From: Arenibacter amylolyticus
GTDB taxonomy: Bacteria; Bacteroidota; Bacteroidia; Flavobacteriales; Flavobacteriaceae
Length of the DNA: 64,000 nt
Assembly: GCF_002150785.1 (NCBI RefSeq)
Contig: NZ_MTAZ01000004.1
Span: 372,001-436,000 of the forward strand
Reading direction: 5' to 3'
The position numbers and the translations under genes are program-made. Within the stretch, counting starts at the first letter, position 1; each line of letters starts with the position of its first letter. Below, piece after piece: positions 40,742-49,375 of this stretch. The notes under the pieces are model-generated. The model was not told the DNA's origin and did no database searches. It was given only the letters and a program-made list of their open reading frames with translations.

Positions 40742-41958
40742 GTAGGAAGCTCGATAATTTTTTCGGGTCCAAAAAATTTCAATGCCACGAAAAAAGCAAT
40801 CACAGAAAGAATCATACCAATCATAAAGATGGTATAGGTCCACCTAAGTAGTTTGTATTTTCGATCCAAAACTACCCCCAAAAAGTATAGATCCTTGGTA
40901 AGGGAGTTGTATACATACTCCTGGTCTTTTATCAGTTCTTTCATGGCCCATTCGTAATCTGGGAGTTTCATTTTATGGAAGTTTCCAAAAAATAGCAGAT
41001 TAACCCTTTTTTGCTCCACATCCTCTTTGGTAAACTCCCCACTGGTTACATTGGGTCTTGTAGCCATAATGGACATTACCATGGAAATGATGCTGAACAG
41101 CACAAAAATTGCCGACGGATAAATGAGGTAGTCATTGCTGGGATTGTCCAGTTTGGGCATTAGGTTGGTCAGCAAAAGGGAAATGATAATTGCGTTTACA
41201 GAGAGTAGAATATTGGCTTTGGTATCTGCAATATCACTTAATTTTAAATGGTTGCGCATGGTTACCCGATACATGGTCTGTATACCGCGTTCCGGACTTT
41301 TATTTTTTAAATTAACCTTCAGCTTTTCTTTTTTGGTCCTATTTTTTTGCTTAGTCCTTTTCTTAATTAGGGACTTAAGGTTATCGTCCTTGCCCTTCTG
41401 CCAATTTTTCTTCGCATAGCCGGTATAATAGCGGTGTTCTGTGGTGAACAACTTGATGTTTTCCTCGGCCCAATCCTCGGGGGAAAAGTGGGCGATTCCC
41501 AGATTGGAAAGTTCTTCGCGTAGCAATTCGGAGGTCTGGGTATAACTGCCACTGCCCAAATGGGAAGAATCTGCGTCGCGGATAATTTCTTCCGATAAGG
41601 TGCTTGGTTCATGATTGCGTTTGGTAGCTTTTATTAAAGAAACTACCTTCTTTATACCCGATGCAGGATATTTTTTTTCCTCTAAAAATTTAGTGGCAAT
41701 GGCAGAACTTTTTTCCTCGTGATCCTCATGGCCTTGGGTATAACCAGTGTCGTGCAACCACGCGGCCAAAGTAATCGCTTCATTTTCTTTTTCATCCAAG
41801 TCAAAAGCTTCTAGCAATTCTTTAGTATTTTTAACAACTCTTTGGGTATGGCGAAGATTATGGTACAGATAGTCCTCACTTAAGCGGGTTGTCAATAAAT
41901 TTGTAACAAAATCTTCTGTATCTTTAATTAGGTCTGGCATATCTTGACTATATAGCAC
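40738..41958 (-). CDS. HD phosphohydrolase fused to Pycsar-type membrane effector (PycTM)
   Basis: A 406-residue fusion. The N-terminal HD domain (about 10-200) carries the metal ligands His37 (NLRHTQRV), His69-Asp70 (WLHDTGY) and Asp128 (IRDADSSHL), as in nucleotide phosphohydrolases and phosphodiesterases. A basic linker (about 186-222) leads to the PycTM/DUF5706 region with the signature RNHLKLSDIADTKANILLSVNA (235-256) and membrane helices at about 250-267, 280-298 and 373-395. In Pycsar defence the PycTM effector responds to cCMP or cUMP made by a PycC cyclase. HD-PycTM fusions are recalled as widespread in Bacteroidetes. An internal ATG at 41940 is an alternative start. It is divergent from the phosphoesterase-barrel gene with 15 bases between starts. 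Confidence 0.88.
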   Translation of the reverse strand: MLYSQDMPDLIKDTEDFVTNLLTTRLSEDYLYHNLRHTQRVVKNTKELLEAFDLDEKENEAITLAAWLHDTGYTQGHEDHEEKSSAIATKFLEEKKYPASGIKKVVSLIKATKRNHEPSTLSEEIIRDADSSHLGSGSYTQTSELLREELSNLGIAHFSPEDWAEENIKLFTTEHRYYTGYAKKNWQKGKDDNLKSLIKKRTKQKNRTKKEKLKVNLKNKSPERGIQTMYRVTMRNHLKLSDIADTKANILLSVNAIIISLLLTNLMPKLDNPSNDYLIYPSAIFVLFSIISMVMSIMATRPNVTSGEFTKEDVEQKRVNLLFFGNFHKMKLPDYEWAMKELIKDQEYVYNSLTKDLYFLGVVLDRKYKLLRWTYTIFMIGMILSVIAFFVALKFFGPEKIIELPT

Positions 41959-41973
41959 CCAAATTACAAAATT

Positions 41974-44900
41974 ATGTTATCTGTTTTTATCCGTTTGAAC
42001 AAAGTTTTTGCACTAATCACTATTCTATTGCTTTTTTGGAGCTGTGCTACCTATGAATCAAAGTACAGATCAATGGAGGCGACCAAGGATGTACCCAATT
42101 CCAAAGAAATTTCCCATACCTTTTATTTGATAGGCGATGCGGGGCTGTCGCCTATCAACGGAATGAATCCCGTCCTTAAGGCATTTAAAAAACAAATGGA
42201 CAATGCTCCCAAAAATAGCACGGCCATTTTTTTGGGAGACAATATTTATCCGGCAGGATTGCCAGATCCCAAAGATTCCACAGTCGCTTATAGACGGGCA
42301 AAAAGCCATCTGGATGCGCAGTTGAATGCGGTGCGGAATTACAAGGGACGGGTTATCTTTATTCCTGGTAACCACGATTGGTATACCGAAGGCCTAGTAG
42401 GACTAAAAAGGCAGGAGAAGTATATAGAAAAAAGCCTTGATAGAAAGGATTCCTTTATTCCTGAAGACGGATGCCCCATTGAAAAAGTCGAAATCAATGA
42501 CGACGTTATGGTGGTTGCCATGGATACCTATTGGTATTTAACCAACTGGGATAAACGTCCGTCCATAAATGAAGACTGTGAAATTAAGAGTAGGGAACAT
42601 TTTTTTGAGGAGCTGGAAAGCTTGATAAAAAAGAATGCGGGGAAAACTATTATTTTAGCCATGCATCATCCCGTTTTTAGTTATGGTCCGCACGGAGGTC
42701 AATTTACCTTGTACCATCAGTTTTATCCTAAGAAAAAGGCGGGTCCCTTACCCGTGTTGGGTACCTTAATTAATCTGTTTAGGAAAACTGCTGGGGTCTC
42801 CTCCGAGGATATGCAGAATAAAAGGTATAGAGAATTAATAAGAAGGGTTACCACACTTTCCCAATATGCAGAAAAGGTGATTGTTGCCTCTGGTCACGAA
42901 CATTCCCTGCAATATATCATAGAAAAGAATACGCCACAGATCGTAAGTGGTTCCGGAGCAAAGTCGGGGGCGACTAATTTGTTGAACGGGAGTGAGTTCT
43001 CTTCTGGTAGAAGAGGGTATGCGCGCTTGGAAATCTACACGGACGGTTCTTCTAGCGTTAGATTTTTTGGGGTGGATGACAACGCTAAAGAAGAGTTTCT
43101 TTTTGCCGCTAACGTGTATCACAGGGATACCACGATGAACCAGAACATCTATCCAGATCAGTTTCCAGAGAAAGTGGAAGCCTCCGTATATACAGAAGAG
43201 GAAATAAAGAAAAGTGGCTTGTTTACCGCCATTTGGGGTGATCGATATCGCAAATATTACGGAACAAAAGTTTCTGTGCCTACGGTAGCGCTAGATACCT
43301 TGTTTGGTGGATTACGGCCCGTGCGTAAAGGAGGAGGACATCAGTCCAAGTCCCTTAGATTGGAAGATGCCCATGGGAAACAATATGTAATGCGGGCAGT
43401 GCGTAAAGAAGCAGAAAGGTACCTCCAGGCCATGGCCTTTAAAGATCAATATATCATTGGGGAGTTTAAGGATACCTATACGGAGGGCCTCTTGCTAGAT
43501 TTTTATACCGGAGCCCATCCCTATGCGCCTTTGACTATTGGGACCCTTGCCGATGCTGCTGGTATTTATCATACCAATCCCCACTTATTCTATATTCCCA
43601 AACAGCCAGCCCTAAAGGATTTTAATTCAGAATTCGGGGACGAACTCTACCTTTTGGAAGAGCACGTATCCAAGGGCCACAAAGATTTGGAAAGTTTTGG
43701 AAAACCAGACCACATAGAAAGCACCTACGACTTTCTGAATAAATTGCGATCGGATGAAAAGTATAAGGTAGATACGGATATGTATATTCGCGCAAGGTTA
43801 TTTGATATGGTCATTGGAGATTGGGACCGTCACCAAGATCAATGGCGTTGGGGAGAATTTAGGGACGAAGAATCTGGGGAAGTACTCTTTAAACCGATTC
43901 CCAGAGACAGGGATCAGGTGTATTCCATCATGGGCGATGGTATTCTGATGAATATCGCCACTAGGATAGTGCCTCCATTAAAATTAATGGAAGGCTTTAA
44001 TGAGAATATAAGAAGTGTAAAGGGATTTAATTCCAGCCCCTTTTCATTGGATATGACAGTACTTAATAGTTCTGTGCGAGAACAATGGGAGAAACAGGTT
44101 GCTTATTTAAGGCAAAATATTACGGAGGAGGTCATAGACCGCTCCCTGATGCACTTCCCCGAAGAAGTACGGGACAACACCCTGCAACGGATTAAAAAAG
44201 TGTTGTTGTCTAGATTGGAACAATTGCCAAAAGTTGCGGACGATTATTATAGAGCGCTCAATAAATATGTTGTAATCGCCGGAACGGATAAGGACGATTG
44301 GTTTCAGATAGAGGTGCTGGCAGATGGAAATACGCACATTAAGGCCTATAGAAATATTAAGGGTGAAAAGAAGAAGCTTTTTTATAACAAGGTTTTTGAC
44401 AAGCGAATTACCAAGGAAATTTGGATCTATGGCTTGGGAGATACCGATATTTTTGAGGTGGATGGCCATAAGGACAATGCCATACAAATAAGATTGGTTG
44501 GGGGCAACGGAGAGGATACCTATAAAATTGGCGATATCCGAAAGGTGGCCGTCTATGACTATAAAAGTAAAACCGACAAGTTTGAGGTAGACAATGCGGT
44601 AAAGATAAGATTGACGGATGATTATGAGCTAAATACCTACGATCCTTTAAAGCTGGTTAATACCCAAAACCTACTAGTGCCCACCGTAGGCTATAATCCC
44701 GATGATGGCATAAAAATAGGATTGAGCAATACCTTTACTCATTACGGATTTAGGCAAAACCCTTTTACCGCACAGCACACAATCACTGCCGCTGTTTATT
44801 TTGCAACCAGTGGACTAGACGTCAGTTATTCAGGGGAATTTGCCCAGATTTTTGAAAAATGGAATTTCGGGGTGGATGCCAGGCTTACGAGCCCCAATTT

Positions 44901-45702
44901 TAGCACCAACTTTTTTGGACTGGGGAATACTACGTCAAATTTTGACGACGAGTTGGGCATGGATTACAACAGGGTGCGGTTGCAGAACCTACTTTTCTCT
45001 CCCTCCCTAATCTGGCGAGGGAAATTGGGAGCAAGTTTTAAAGTCGGACTTTCCTATGAGCAAATAACTGTAGAGGAGACCAACGGCCGATTTGTAAATG
45101 AATTTTATGTGGAGAACAACGAGGAAAACAGCAATGAGTTTATGGGGGTCAGTGCCAAATACCACTATAGCAATTCGGACAACACAGCCTTCCCAACACT
45201 AGGGATGGCCTCCTCCTTGGAAATAGGGGCGAAATCCAATTTACAGGAAACGGATAGGAGTTTCGGGTATGTTATTCCCAGCCTGTCCCTGATACATAAA
45301 TTGGTGCCTAATGGCAGGGTGGTTTTGGCTACCCAATGGAAGGCACATTTTAATATAGGGAATGGCTTTGAGTTTTATCAAGGTGCCAGTATTGGTGCCA
45401 ACGATGGCCCTAGGGGGTATAGAAACCAACGATTTATTGGGAAAACGGCCTATTTTCAGAATACGGACCTTAGACTGCAACTAAGGAAAATGAGAACGGG
45501 ACTAATGCCCATAGCTTTGGGAATGTACGGTGGTTATGACTATGGTCGTGTATGGCTATCCGGTGAAAACTCTAATAAGTGGCACCACTCCTACGGTGGC
45601 GGAATATTTCTGAATGGGGCCGATGTGCTCTCGGCCAGACTTGCCCTATTTACCTCGGAGGAAGGCGCCCGACTCTCTTTTGGAATCGGGTTTGGATTCT
45701 AA
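41974..45702 (+). CDS. Large surface protein: intact metallophosphoesterase, kinase-like middle, outer-membrane barrel
   Basis: A 1242-residue lipoprotein (lipobox LLFWSC, Cys24). The phosphoesterase domain (about 48-330) has a full metal site: Asp55 (LIGDAGLS), Asp89-Asn90 (FLGDN), Asn133-His134-Asp135 (IPGNHDWY), His231/232 (AMHHPVF) and His308/His310 (SGHEHS). The middle (about 415-760) has GGGHQSKSLRL (453-463), VMRAVRKE (472-479), GDWDRHQDQWRW (615-626) and IPRDRD (642-647), which resemble a glycine-rich loop, a beta3 region, a catalytic DRH loop and a metal-binding Asp of atypical kinases. The C-terminal 350 residues are a BamA/surface-antigen-like barrel (GASIGANDGPRGYRNQRF). It is the intact paralogue of 32984-36694. 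Confidence 0.85.
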   Translation: MLSVFIRLNKVFALITILLLFWSCATYESKYRSMEATKDVPNSKEISHTFYLIGDAGLSPINGMNPVLKAFKKQMDNAPKNSTAIFLGDNIYPAGLPDPKDSTVAYRRAKSHLDAQLNAVRNYKGRVIFIPGNHDWYTEGLVGLKRQEKYIEKSLDRKDSFIPEDGCPIEKVEINDDVMVVAMDTYWYLTNWDKRPSINEDCEIKSREHFFEELESLIKKNAGKTIILAMHHPVFSYGPHGGQFTLYHQFYPKKKAGPLPVLGTLINLFRKTAGVSSEDMQNKRYRELIRRVTTLSQYAEKVIVASGHEHSLQYIIEKNTPQIVSGSGAKSGATNLLNGSEFSSGRRGYARLEIYTDGSSSVRFFGVDDNAKEEFLFAANVYHRDTTMNQNIYPDQFPEKVEASVYTEEEIKKSGLFTAIWGDRYRKYYGTKVSVPTVALDTLFGGLRPVRKGGGHQSKSLRLEDAHGKQYVMRAVRKEAERYLQAMAFKDQYIIGEFKDTYTEGLLLDFYTGAHPYAPLTIGTLADAAGIYHTNPHLFYIPKQPALKDFNSEFGDELYLLEEHVSKGHKDLESFGKPDHIESTYDFLNKLRSDEKYKVDTDMYIRARLFDMVIGDWDRHQDQWRWGEFRDEESGEVLFKPIPRDRDQVYSIMGDGILMNIATRIVPPLKLMEGFNENIRSVKGFNSSPFSLDMTVLNSSVREQWEKQVAYLRQNITEEVIDRSLMHFPEEVRDNTLQRIKKVLLSRLEQLPKVADDYYRALNKYVVIAGTDKDDWFQIEVLADGNTHIKAYRNIKGEKKKLFYNKVFDKRITKEIWIYGLGDTDIFEVDGHKDNAIQIRLVGGNGEDTYKIGDIRKVAVYDYKSKTDKFEVDNAVKIRLTDDYELNTYDPLKLVNTQNLLVPTVGYNPDDGIKIGLSNTFTHYGFRQNPFTAQHTITAAVYFATSGLDVSYSGEFAQIFEKWNFGVDARLTSPNFSTNFFGLGNTTSNFDDELGMDYNRVRLQNLLFSPSLIWRGKLGASFKVGLSYEQITVEETNGRFVNEFYVENNEENSNEFMGVSAKYHYSNSDNTAFPTLGMASSLEIGAKSNLQETDRSFGYVIPSLSLIHKLVPNGRVVLATQWKAHFNIGNGFEFYQGASIGANDGPRGYRNQRFIGKTAYFQNTDLRLQLRKMRTGLMPIALGMYGGYDYGRVWLSGENSNKWHHSYGGGIFLNGADVLSARLALFTSEEGARLSFGIGFGF

Positions 45703-45782
45703 GACATTCTTAAGGGTGGTGGTTTATGCCGGTGAAGGTGTACAGAAGTAACTAATGCAACCGAAGTTTTTATTCCATATCG

Positions 45783-45816
45783 GCCAGCTTCCCCCATCAA
45801 GGGGAAGTGGCTCTTT
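45783..45816 (+). terminator. Hairpin after the phosphoesterase-barrel gene
   Basis: CTTCCCC (45788-45794) pairs with GGGGAAG (45801-45807), and GCCA (45783-45786) continues with TGGC (45808-45811) across one bulged base. TCTTTCCCT follows. The U-run is poor, so this is a probable rather than certain terminator. Confidence 0.45.
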
Positions 45817-45881
45817 CCCTACCTTGGTAGCTATAAGCTGTTAATTATTATTTATAACACCGACCAATGGTTGGTTTTGGA

Positions 45882-47228
45882 TTAATTATCGGTCAGAGCA
45901 CTGCTGTTCTTCATAGACAGCTTGTTTACCACATATTCACCCAAGTCTGTCCCCTGATCATATCCAAGCTCTACAGCGCTTCTATAATGGATGCCTCCAT
46001 ACAGTCTGCTTGCAGCTGCTTCCTCCGCTGCATGGATAAAAGATTTAAAGCTTCTAATGGGGAGACCAAAGGGTACCTCCGTGTCATCATCAAATGCGAA
46101 GTTGTCACCAAAAATTGCGGTCAGGGCGGTTGCTGCAGCACCTGAAACTACCGAGTGACCACTGGTATATTCCGGAAAAGGAGGGGTCTGGAGTACCGGA
46201 ATCCAGTTTTCATCTATGTATTGGTTTATCAGGGTCTCGGGACGGATAAGGTTACTGCGGTACTTCTCATCCCAACAACTGATGAAGGCATCGGCGATGG
46301 CCATCGATGTTTTGGTATAGGCGTAAATGGTTTGGGCAAAATCTGCCTCTGTCATTTTACAGGCAATCTTAGTGATACCGATCCAGTGCGCTCCAGGGGA
46401 TATTTTTTTGGTAGCAAACATAAGATGGCCTCTGGTTACCGATACATAGGGATTACAGTCCCAGAATTGGGCAATGGCTATTTCTTCGGAATCGTCTCCT
46501 TTCTGGGTGATTTCATTACTTATTTCATAGACTTCCATTACTTCCTTGTAAAAGTCGGAGTCCTTCTCCATAGAGAATTCCGGGGCTGCGACGGGCGTAA
46601 ATTGGTTGGCAGAGTCTAGTGTAAAGGGTCTTATCTTTCCCCAATGAGGCTCAATCCCGTCCATATAGGCCGGTGGGGTGGGTTGCCACCTAGAGGGATC
46701 GTCCGTATCTACCGTGTACTTTTGCATGGTGCGCGTCTGGTTGTAATTATCCTTATTCATCCACGCTGCAATATGCTCTGCAACTTGAAGCCCGTAGGTT
46801 TTGGATGCCTTAAATAGTCTAGGGTTTTTTGTTTCCCATTGTTGGTATAGGCTATCCCTATAGGCAAGAAGGTCTTTTTCCGAAAAAATTAATCTTCTAC
46901 TCAGCTCCATATGGGCAACTAAGGAGGACACTTCATAGTTTATAGGGGTCTCTGCTTCTGGCTGGGGAATGGCGGTAAGGTCTGTTACCTGGCCTGCCAA
47001 AGAATTATATTCCACATGGTCTAGGGCCATAATCTCATAGGCGGCAATATTGGGGTAGGCAAATATCCTGCTAGCTACCGGAGGAGAGAATATGTCATGA
47101 ACCATTATATCCGTCACCGTTTGGATAGATTGGTGCAAGTCTTCGGCACTAACTAGTATTGGTTCGTTATTATCCTTACAGGATAGAAGCCAACAAGCTA
47201 TAATAAGTAATAAAAAACGCTTTGTCAT
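45882..47228 (-). CDS. Vanadium-dependent haloperoxidase-family lipoprotein
   Basis: A 448-residue protein, lipobox WLLSC (Cys17), of the vanadium haloperoxidase/PAP2 fold. The vanadate pocket is complete: Lys322 and Arg329 (seven apart, as in the fungal chloroperoxidase), Ser356-Gly357-His358 (EYTSGHSV), and Arg408 with ligand His414 six residues later (RLYGGIHY). The enzyme would use peroxide to oxidise halide ions; the same fold also serves acid phosphatases, which cannot be excluded. It sits between the large-protein region and the SusCD locus and is divergent from the sodium:solute symporter gene. Confidence 0.92.
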   Translation of the reverse strand: MTKRFLLLIIACWLLSCKDNNEPILVSAEDLHQSIQTVTDIMVHDIFSPPVASRIFAYPNIAAYEIMALDHVEYNSLAGQVTDLTAIPQPEAETPINYEVSSLVAHMELSRRLIFSEKDLLAYRDSLYQQWETKNPRLFKASKTYGLQVAEHIAAWMNKDNYNQTRTMQKYTVDTDDPSRWQPTPPAYMDGIEPHWGKIRPFTLDSANQFTPVAAPEFSMEKDSDFYKEVMEVYEISNEITQKGDDSEEIAIAQFWDCNPYVSVTRGHLMFATKKISPGAHWIGITKIACKMTEADFAQTIYAYTKTSMAIADAFISCWDEKYRSNLIRPETLINQYIDENWIPVLQTPPFPEYTSGHSVVSGAAATALTAIFGDNFAFDDDTEVPFGLPIRSFKSFIHAAEEAAASRLYGGIHYRSAVELGYDQGTDLGEYVVNKLSMKNSSALTDN

Positions 47229-47556
47229 AGATGGTTAATTTTGCCCGTGCCTCAATAGGGGGCATTTATAGTTGGGTTGTTATTTTGACTTTCAAAAATA
47301 CATTAATTTTATAAACCACGATAGATGTGGATCTTAGAATATATTTAGGTTGGTCAGATTCATAATTAGAGCTCCAGGACCTAATAGTATTGATAACCAT
47401 CAGGGAGAGCTTTGATGAGGGGGAAGATATGTATAAAGGATTTTCATAAAAACGGCTTATTTTAAGTGACAGATGGGATAAATACCAAGAAGTCACAGGC
47501 TATTTCTAAATAATCCAATATATTTATCCATTCAATTCACAAAACACTTACTAACG
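47229..47556. other. Divergent intergenic region with one candidate promoter
   Basis: 328 bases between the haloperoxidase and the symporter. TATTTTTG on the minus strand (plus coordinates 47292-47299) is a perfect TAnnTTTG and would start a haloperoxidase transcript about 57 bases before its ATG. No -33 TTG is seen at normal spacing. I see no supported gene in this stretch. Confidence 0.35.
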
Positions 47557-49209
47557 ATGATCGGAATCATATCTTTTGTTGGCTTTACGCTTCTAGTGGC
47601 CATAATAGCATATTTGGCAACCCGAAAAACCGATGAGACTTCATCGGACGGATATTTCTTAGGAGGTAGAAGTTTAACAGCTGGCGTGATTGCGGGTTCT
47701 TTGTTGTTAACCAACCTTTCCACAGAACAAATAGTGGGGCTAAACGGGAGTGCCTACAAGGATGGGCTGTCTGTAATGGCTTGGGAAACCTTAGCAGCGA
47801 TTGCCATGGTGGTGACCGCTATTTTTTTATTGCCAAGATATTTAAAGGGCGGGCTTACTACTATTCCACAGTTTTTAGCGAAACGCTTCGACGTAACTAC
47901 AAAGACCATAACATCTGGCTTATTTCTTACCGGGTACGTAGTGGTGCTACTTCCAGTGATCCTTTACTCTGGCTCGGTTGCTATTAGCGGTATGTTTAAC
48001 GTGCCCGAATTGTTGGGGGTGTCAGATAAAACCGCCTTGGTGATGTGTATTTGGGGCATTGGGATTATTGGCTCTATCTATGCCGTATTTGGAGGATTAA
48101 AGGCCGTTGCGGTTTCGGATAGTATCAATGCCATCGGTCTGATTGTTGGTGGGTTGTTGATTCCTGTTTTTGGGTTGATGGCTATTGGGGACGGAAATGT
48201 ATTAGCGGGTCTGGATAATTTAATGACTACCAATGCGGATAGATTCGATTCTACCGGAGAACCTGGACAGGAAGTGCCTTTCTCCACTATTTTCACCGGG
48301 ATGATGTTGGTGCAGTTATTTTACTGGGGTACCAACCAGCAGATTATACAACGCGCCTTGGCAGCGAAAAATTTAGCAGAAGGACAAAAAGGCTTGTTGT
48401 TGGCCTCGTTTCTTAAGATTTTGGGGCCGTTAATCCTAGTATTGCCGGGAATGATAGCCTATCACTATTTTGAAGGAGGTTTGGAGACCAGTGACCTTGC
48501 TTATCCCGAATTGGTAAGGGCAGTACTTCCAAAACCACTGGTAGGGTTCTTTGCTGCCGTTCTTTTTGGGGCCATCCTAAGTTCTTTTAACAGTGTGCTT
48601 AATAGTTCGGTTACCTTATTTGGGATCGATATATACAAACAACATATTAGACCCGATGCCGAGGAAAAGACCGTAGTTAAATACGGAAAGGTCTTTGGCG
48701 TGTGTTTGGCTTTGGCAGCTATGTTTATTGCGCCTATGATTGCCAATGCAGGAAGTCTGTTTAACTACCTACAGGAAATTAACGGTATATACAGTATTCC
48801 TATTTTAACAGTGATCGTGGTGGGGTATTTAACCAAAAGAGTGCCTTCTATCGCGGCCAAAATCGGAATATTTTCAGGGTCAATTTTATATATCATTAGC
48901 CAGTTTTTTCTTAAAGATCACTTTGTGGAAAAAGCTATATCCGCAGCAAAAGAATCGGGTATTACAGATGCAAGTGCCTTAAGATTAATAGAGGCAGAGG
49001 CCTATCCGCATTATTTGCATATCATGGCCATTTTATTTGTAACCAATGCCGTAATTATGCTCCTCATTGGTAAATTCTACCCAAGAAAAGAGCCATTTAA
49101 ACTAGAATATACCCAGCAGGTATCCATAGAACCCTATCGCTATTTATACCCTGTAGGTATCCTTATTTGCGTTATAGTTATCGGAATCTATATTTATTTC
49201 GCCAAATAA
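47557..49209 (+). CDS. Sodium:solute symporter (SSS family)
   Basis: A 550-residue inner-membrane symporter with 13-14 predicted transmembrane segments. SSS landmarks are the start ISFVGFTLLVAIIAYLATRK, SDGYFLGGRSL, TNLSTEQIVGLNGSAYKDGL (the Na-site region) and LFYWGTNQQIIQRALAAKNLAEGQKG. It most resembles the SGLT/YidK-like group that imports sugars or related solutes with Na+. No sugar-metabolism gene is adjacent. It is flanked by the haloperoxidase and, after a terminator, the end of the SusCD-VCBS operon. The substrate is unknown. Confidence 0.92.
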   Translation: MIGIISFVGFTLLVAIIAYLATRKTDETSSDGYFLGGRSLTAGVIAGSLLLTNLSTEQIVGLNGSAYKDGLSVMAWETLAAIAMVVTAIFLLPRYLKGGLTTIPQFLAKRFDVTTKTITSGLFLTGYVVVLLPVILYSGSVAISGMFNVPELLGVSDKTALVMCIWGIGIIGSIYAVFGGLKAVAVSDSINAIGLIVGGLLIPVFGLMAIGDGNVLAGLDNLMTTNADRFDSTGEPGQEVPFSTIFTGMMLVQLFYWGTNQQIIQRALAAKNLAEGQKGLLLASFLKILGPLILVLPGMIAYHYFEGGLETSDLAYPELVRAVLPKPLVGFFAAVLFGAILSSFNSVLNSSVTLFGIDIYKQHIRPDAEEKTVVKYGKVFGVCLALAAMFIAPMIANAGSLFNYLQEINGIYSIPILTVIVVGYLTKRVPSIAAKIGIFSGSILYIISQFFLKDHFVEKAISAAKESGITDASALRLIEAEAYPHYLHIMAILFVTNAVIMLLIGKFYPRKEPFKLEYTQQVSIEPYRYLYPVGILICVIVIGIYIYFAK

Positions 49210-49309
49210 AGCTTAAGTTTTCCAGGGGAAACTTTTACCGCTGTTTACTAATATACAGGGAGTAGCCTAGGACAGAGGGCCTGCCTCATCTAATCGGATA
49301 ACCAAAAAA

Positions 49310-49352
49310 GCATGCTAGGAATCAAGAGTGTTGAGGCCTAGCATGTTTTTTT
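49310..49352. terminator. Bidirectional terminator between symporter and VCBS operon
   Basis: CATGCTAGG (49311-49319) pairs with CCTAGCATG (49337-49345), 9 bp, followed on the plus strand by seven Ts. On the minus strand the hairpin is followed by a run of Ts as well (AAAAAAG precedes it on plus). It serves both convergent operons. Confidence 0.82.
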
Positions 49353-49375
49353 ATTGGGGTTGTGAAATTTATAGA

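Noticed and set aside
36793-45702. Calling this region a complete Pycsar anti-phage system
   Set aside because: No canonical PycC cyclase is adjacent to the PycTM fusion, DUF2652 lacks the usual catalytic Asn, and HD-PycTM fusions are recalled as widespread chromosomal genes rather than defence islands.
45859-45875. Inverted repeat ACCGACCAATGGTTGGT upstream of the haloperoxidase stop
   Set aside because: One-base loop cannot form a hairpin and no U-run follows; could be a dyad site but there is nothing to link it to.
47266-47496. 76-codon minus-strand ORF between haloperoxidase and symporter
   Set aside because: Low-complexity and Ser/Tyr-rich in a non-biased way for random sequence; it covers the probable haloperoxidase promoter.
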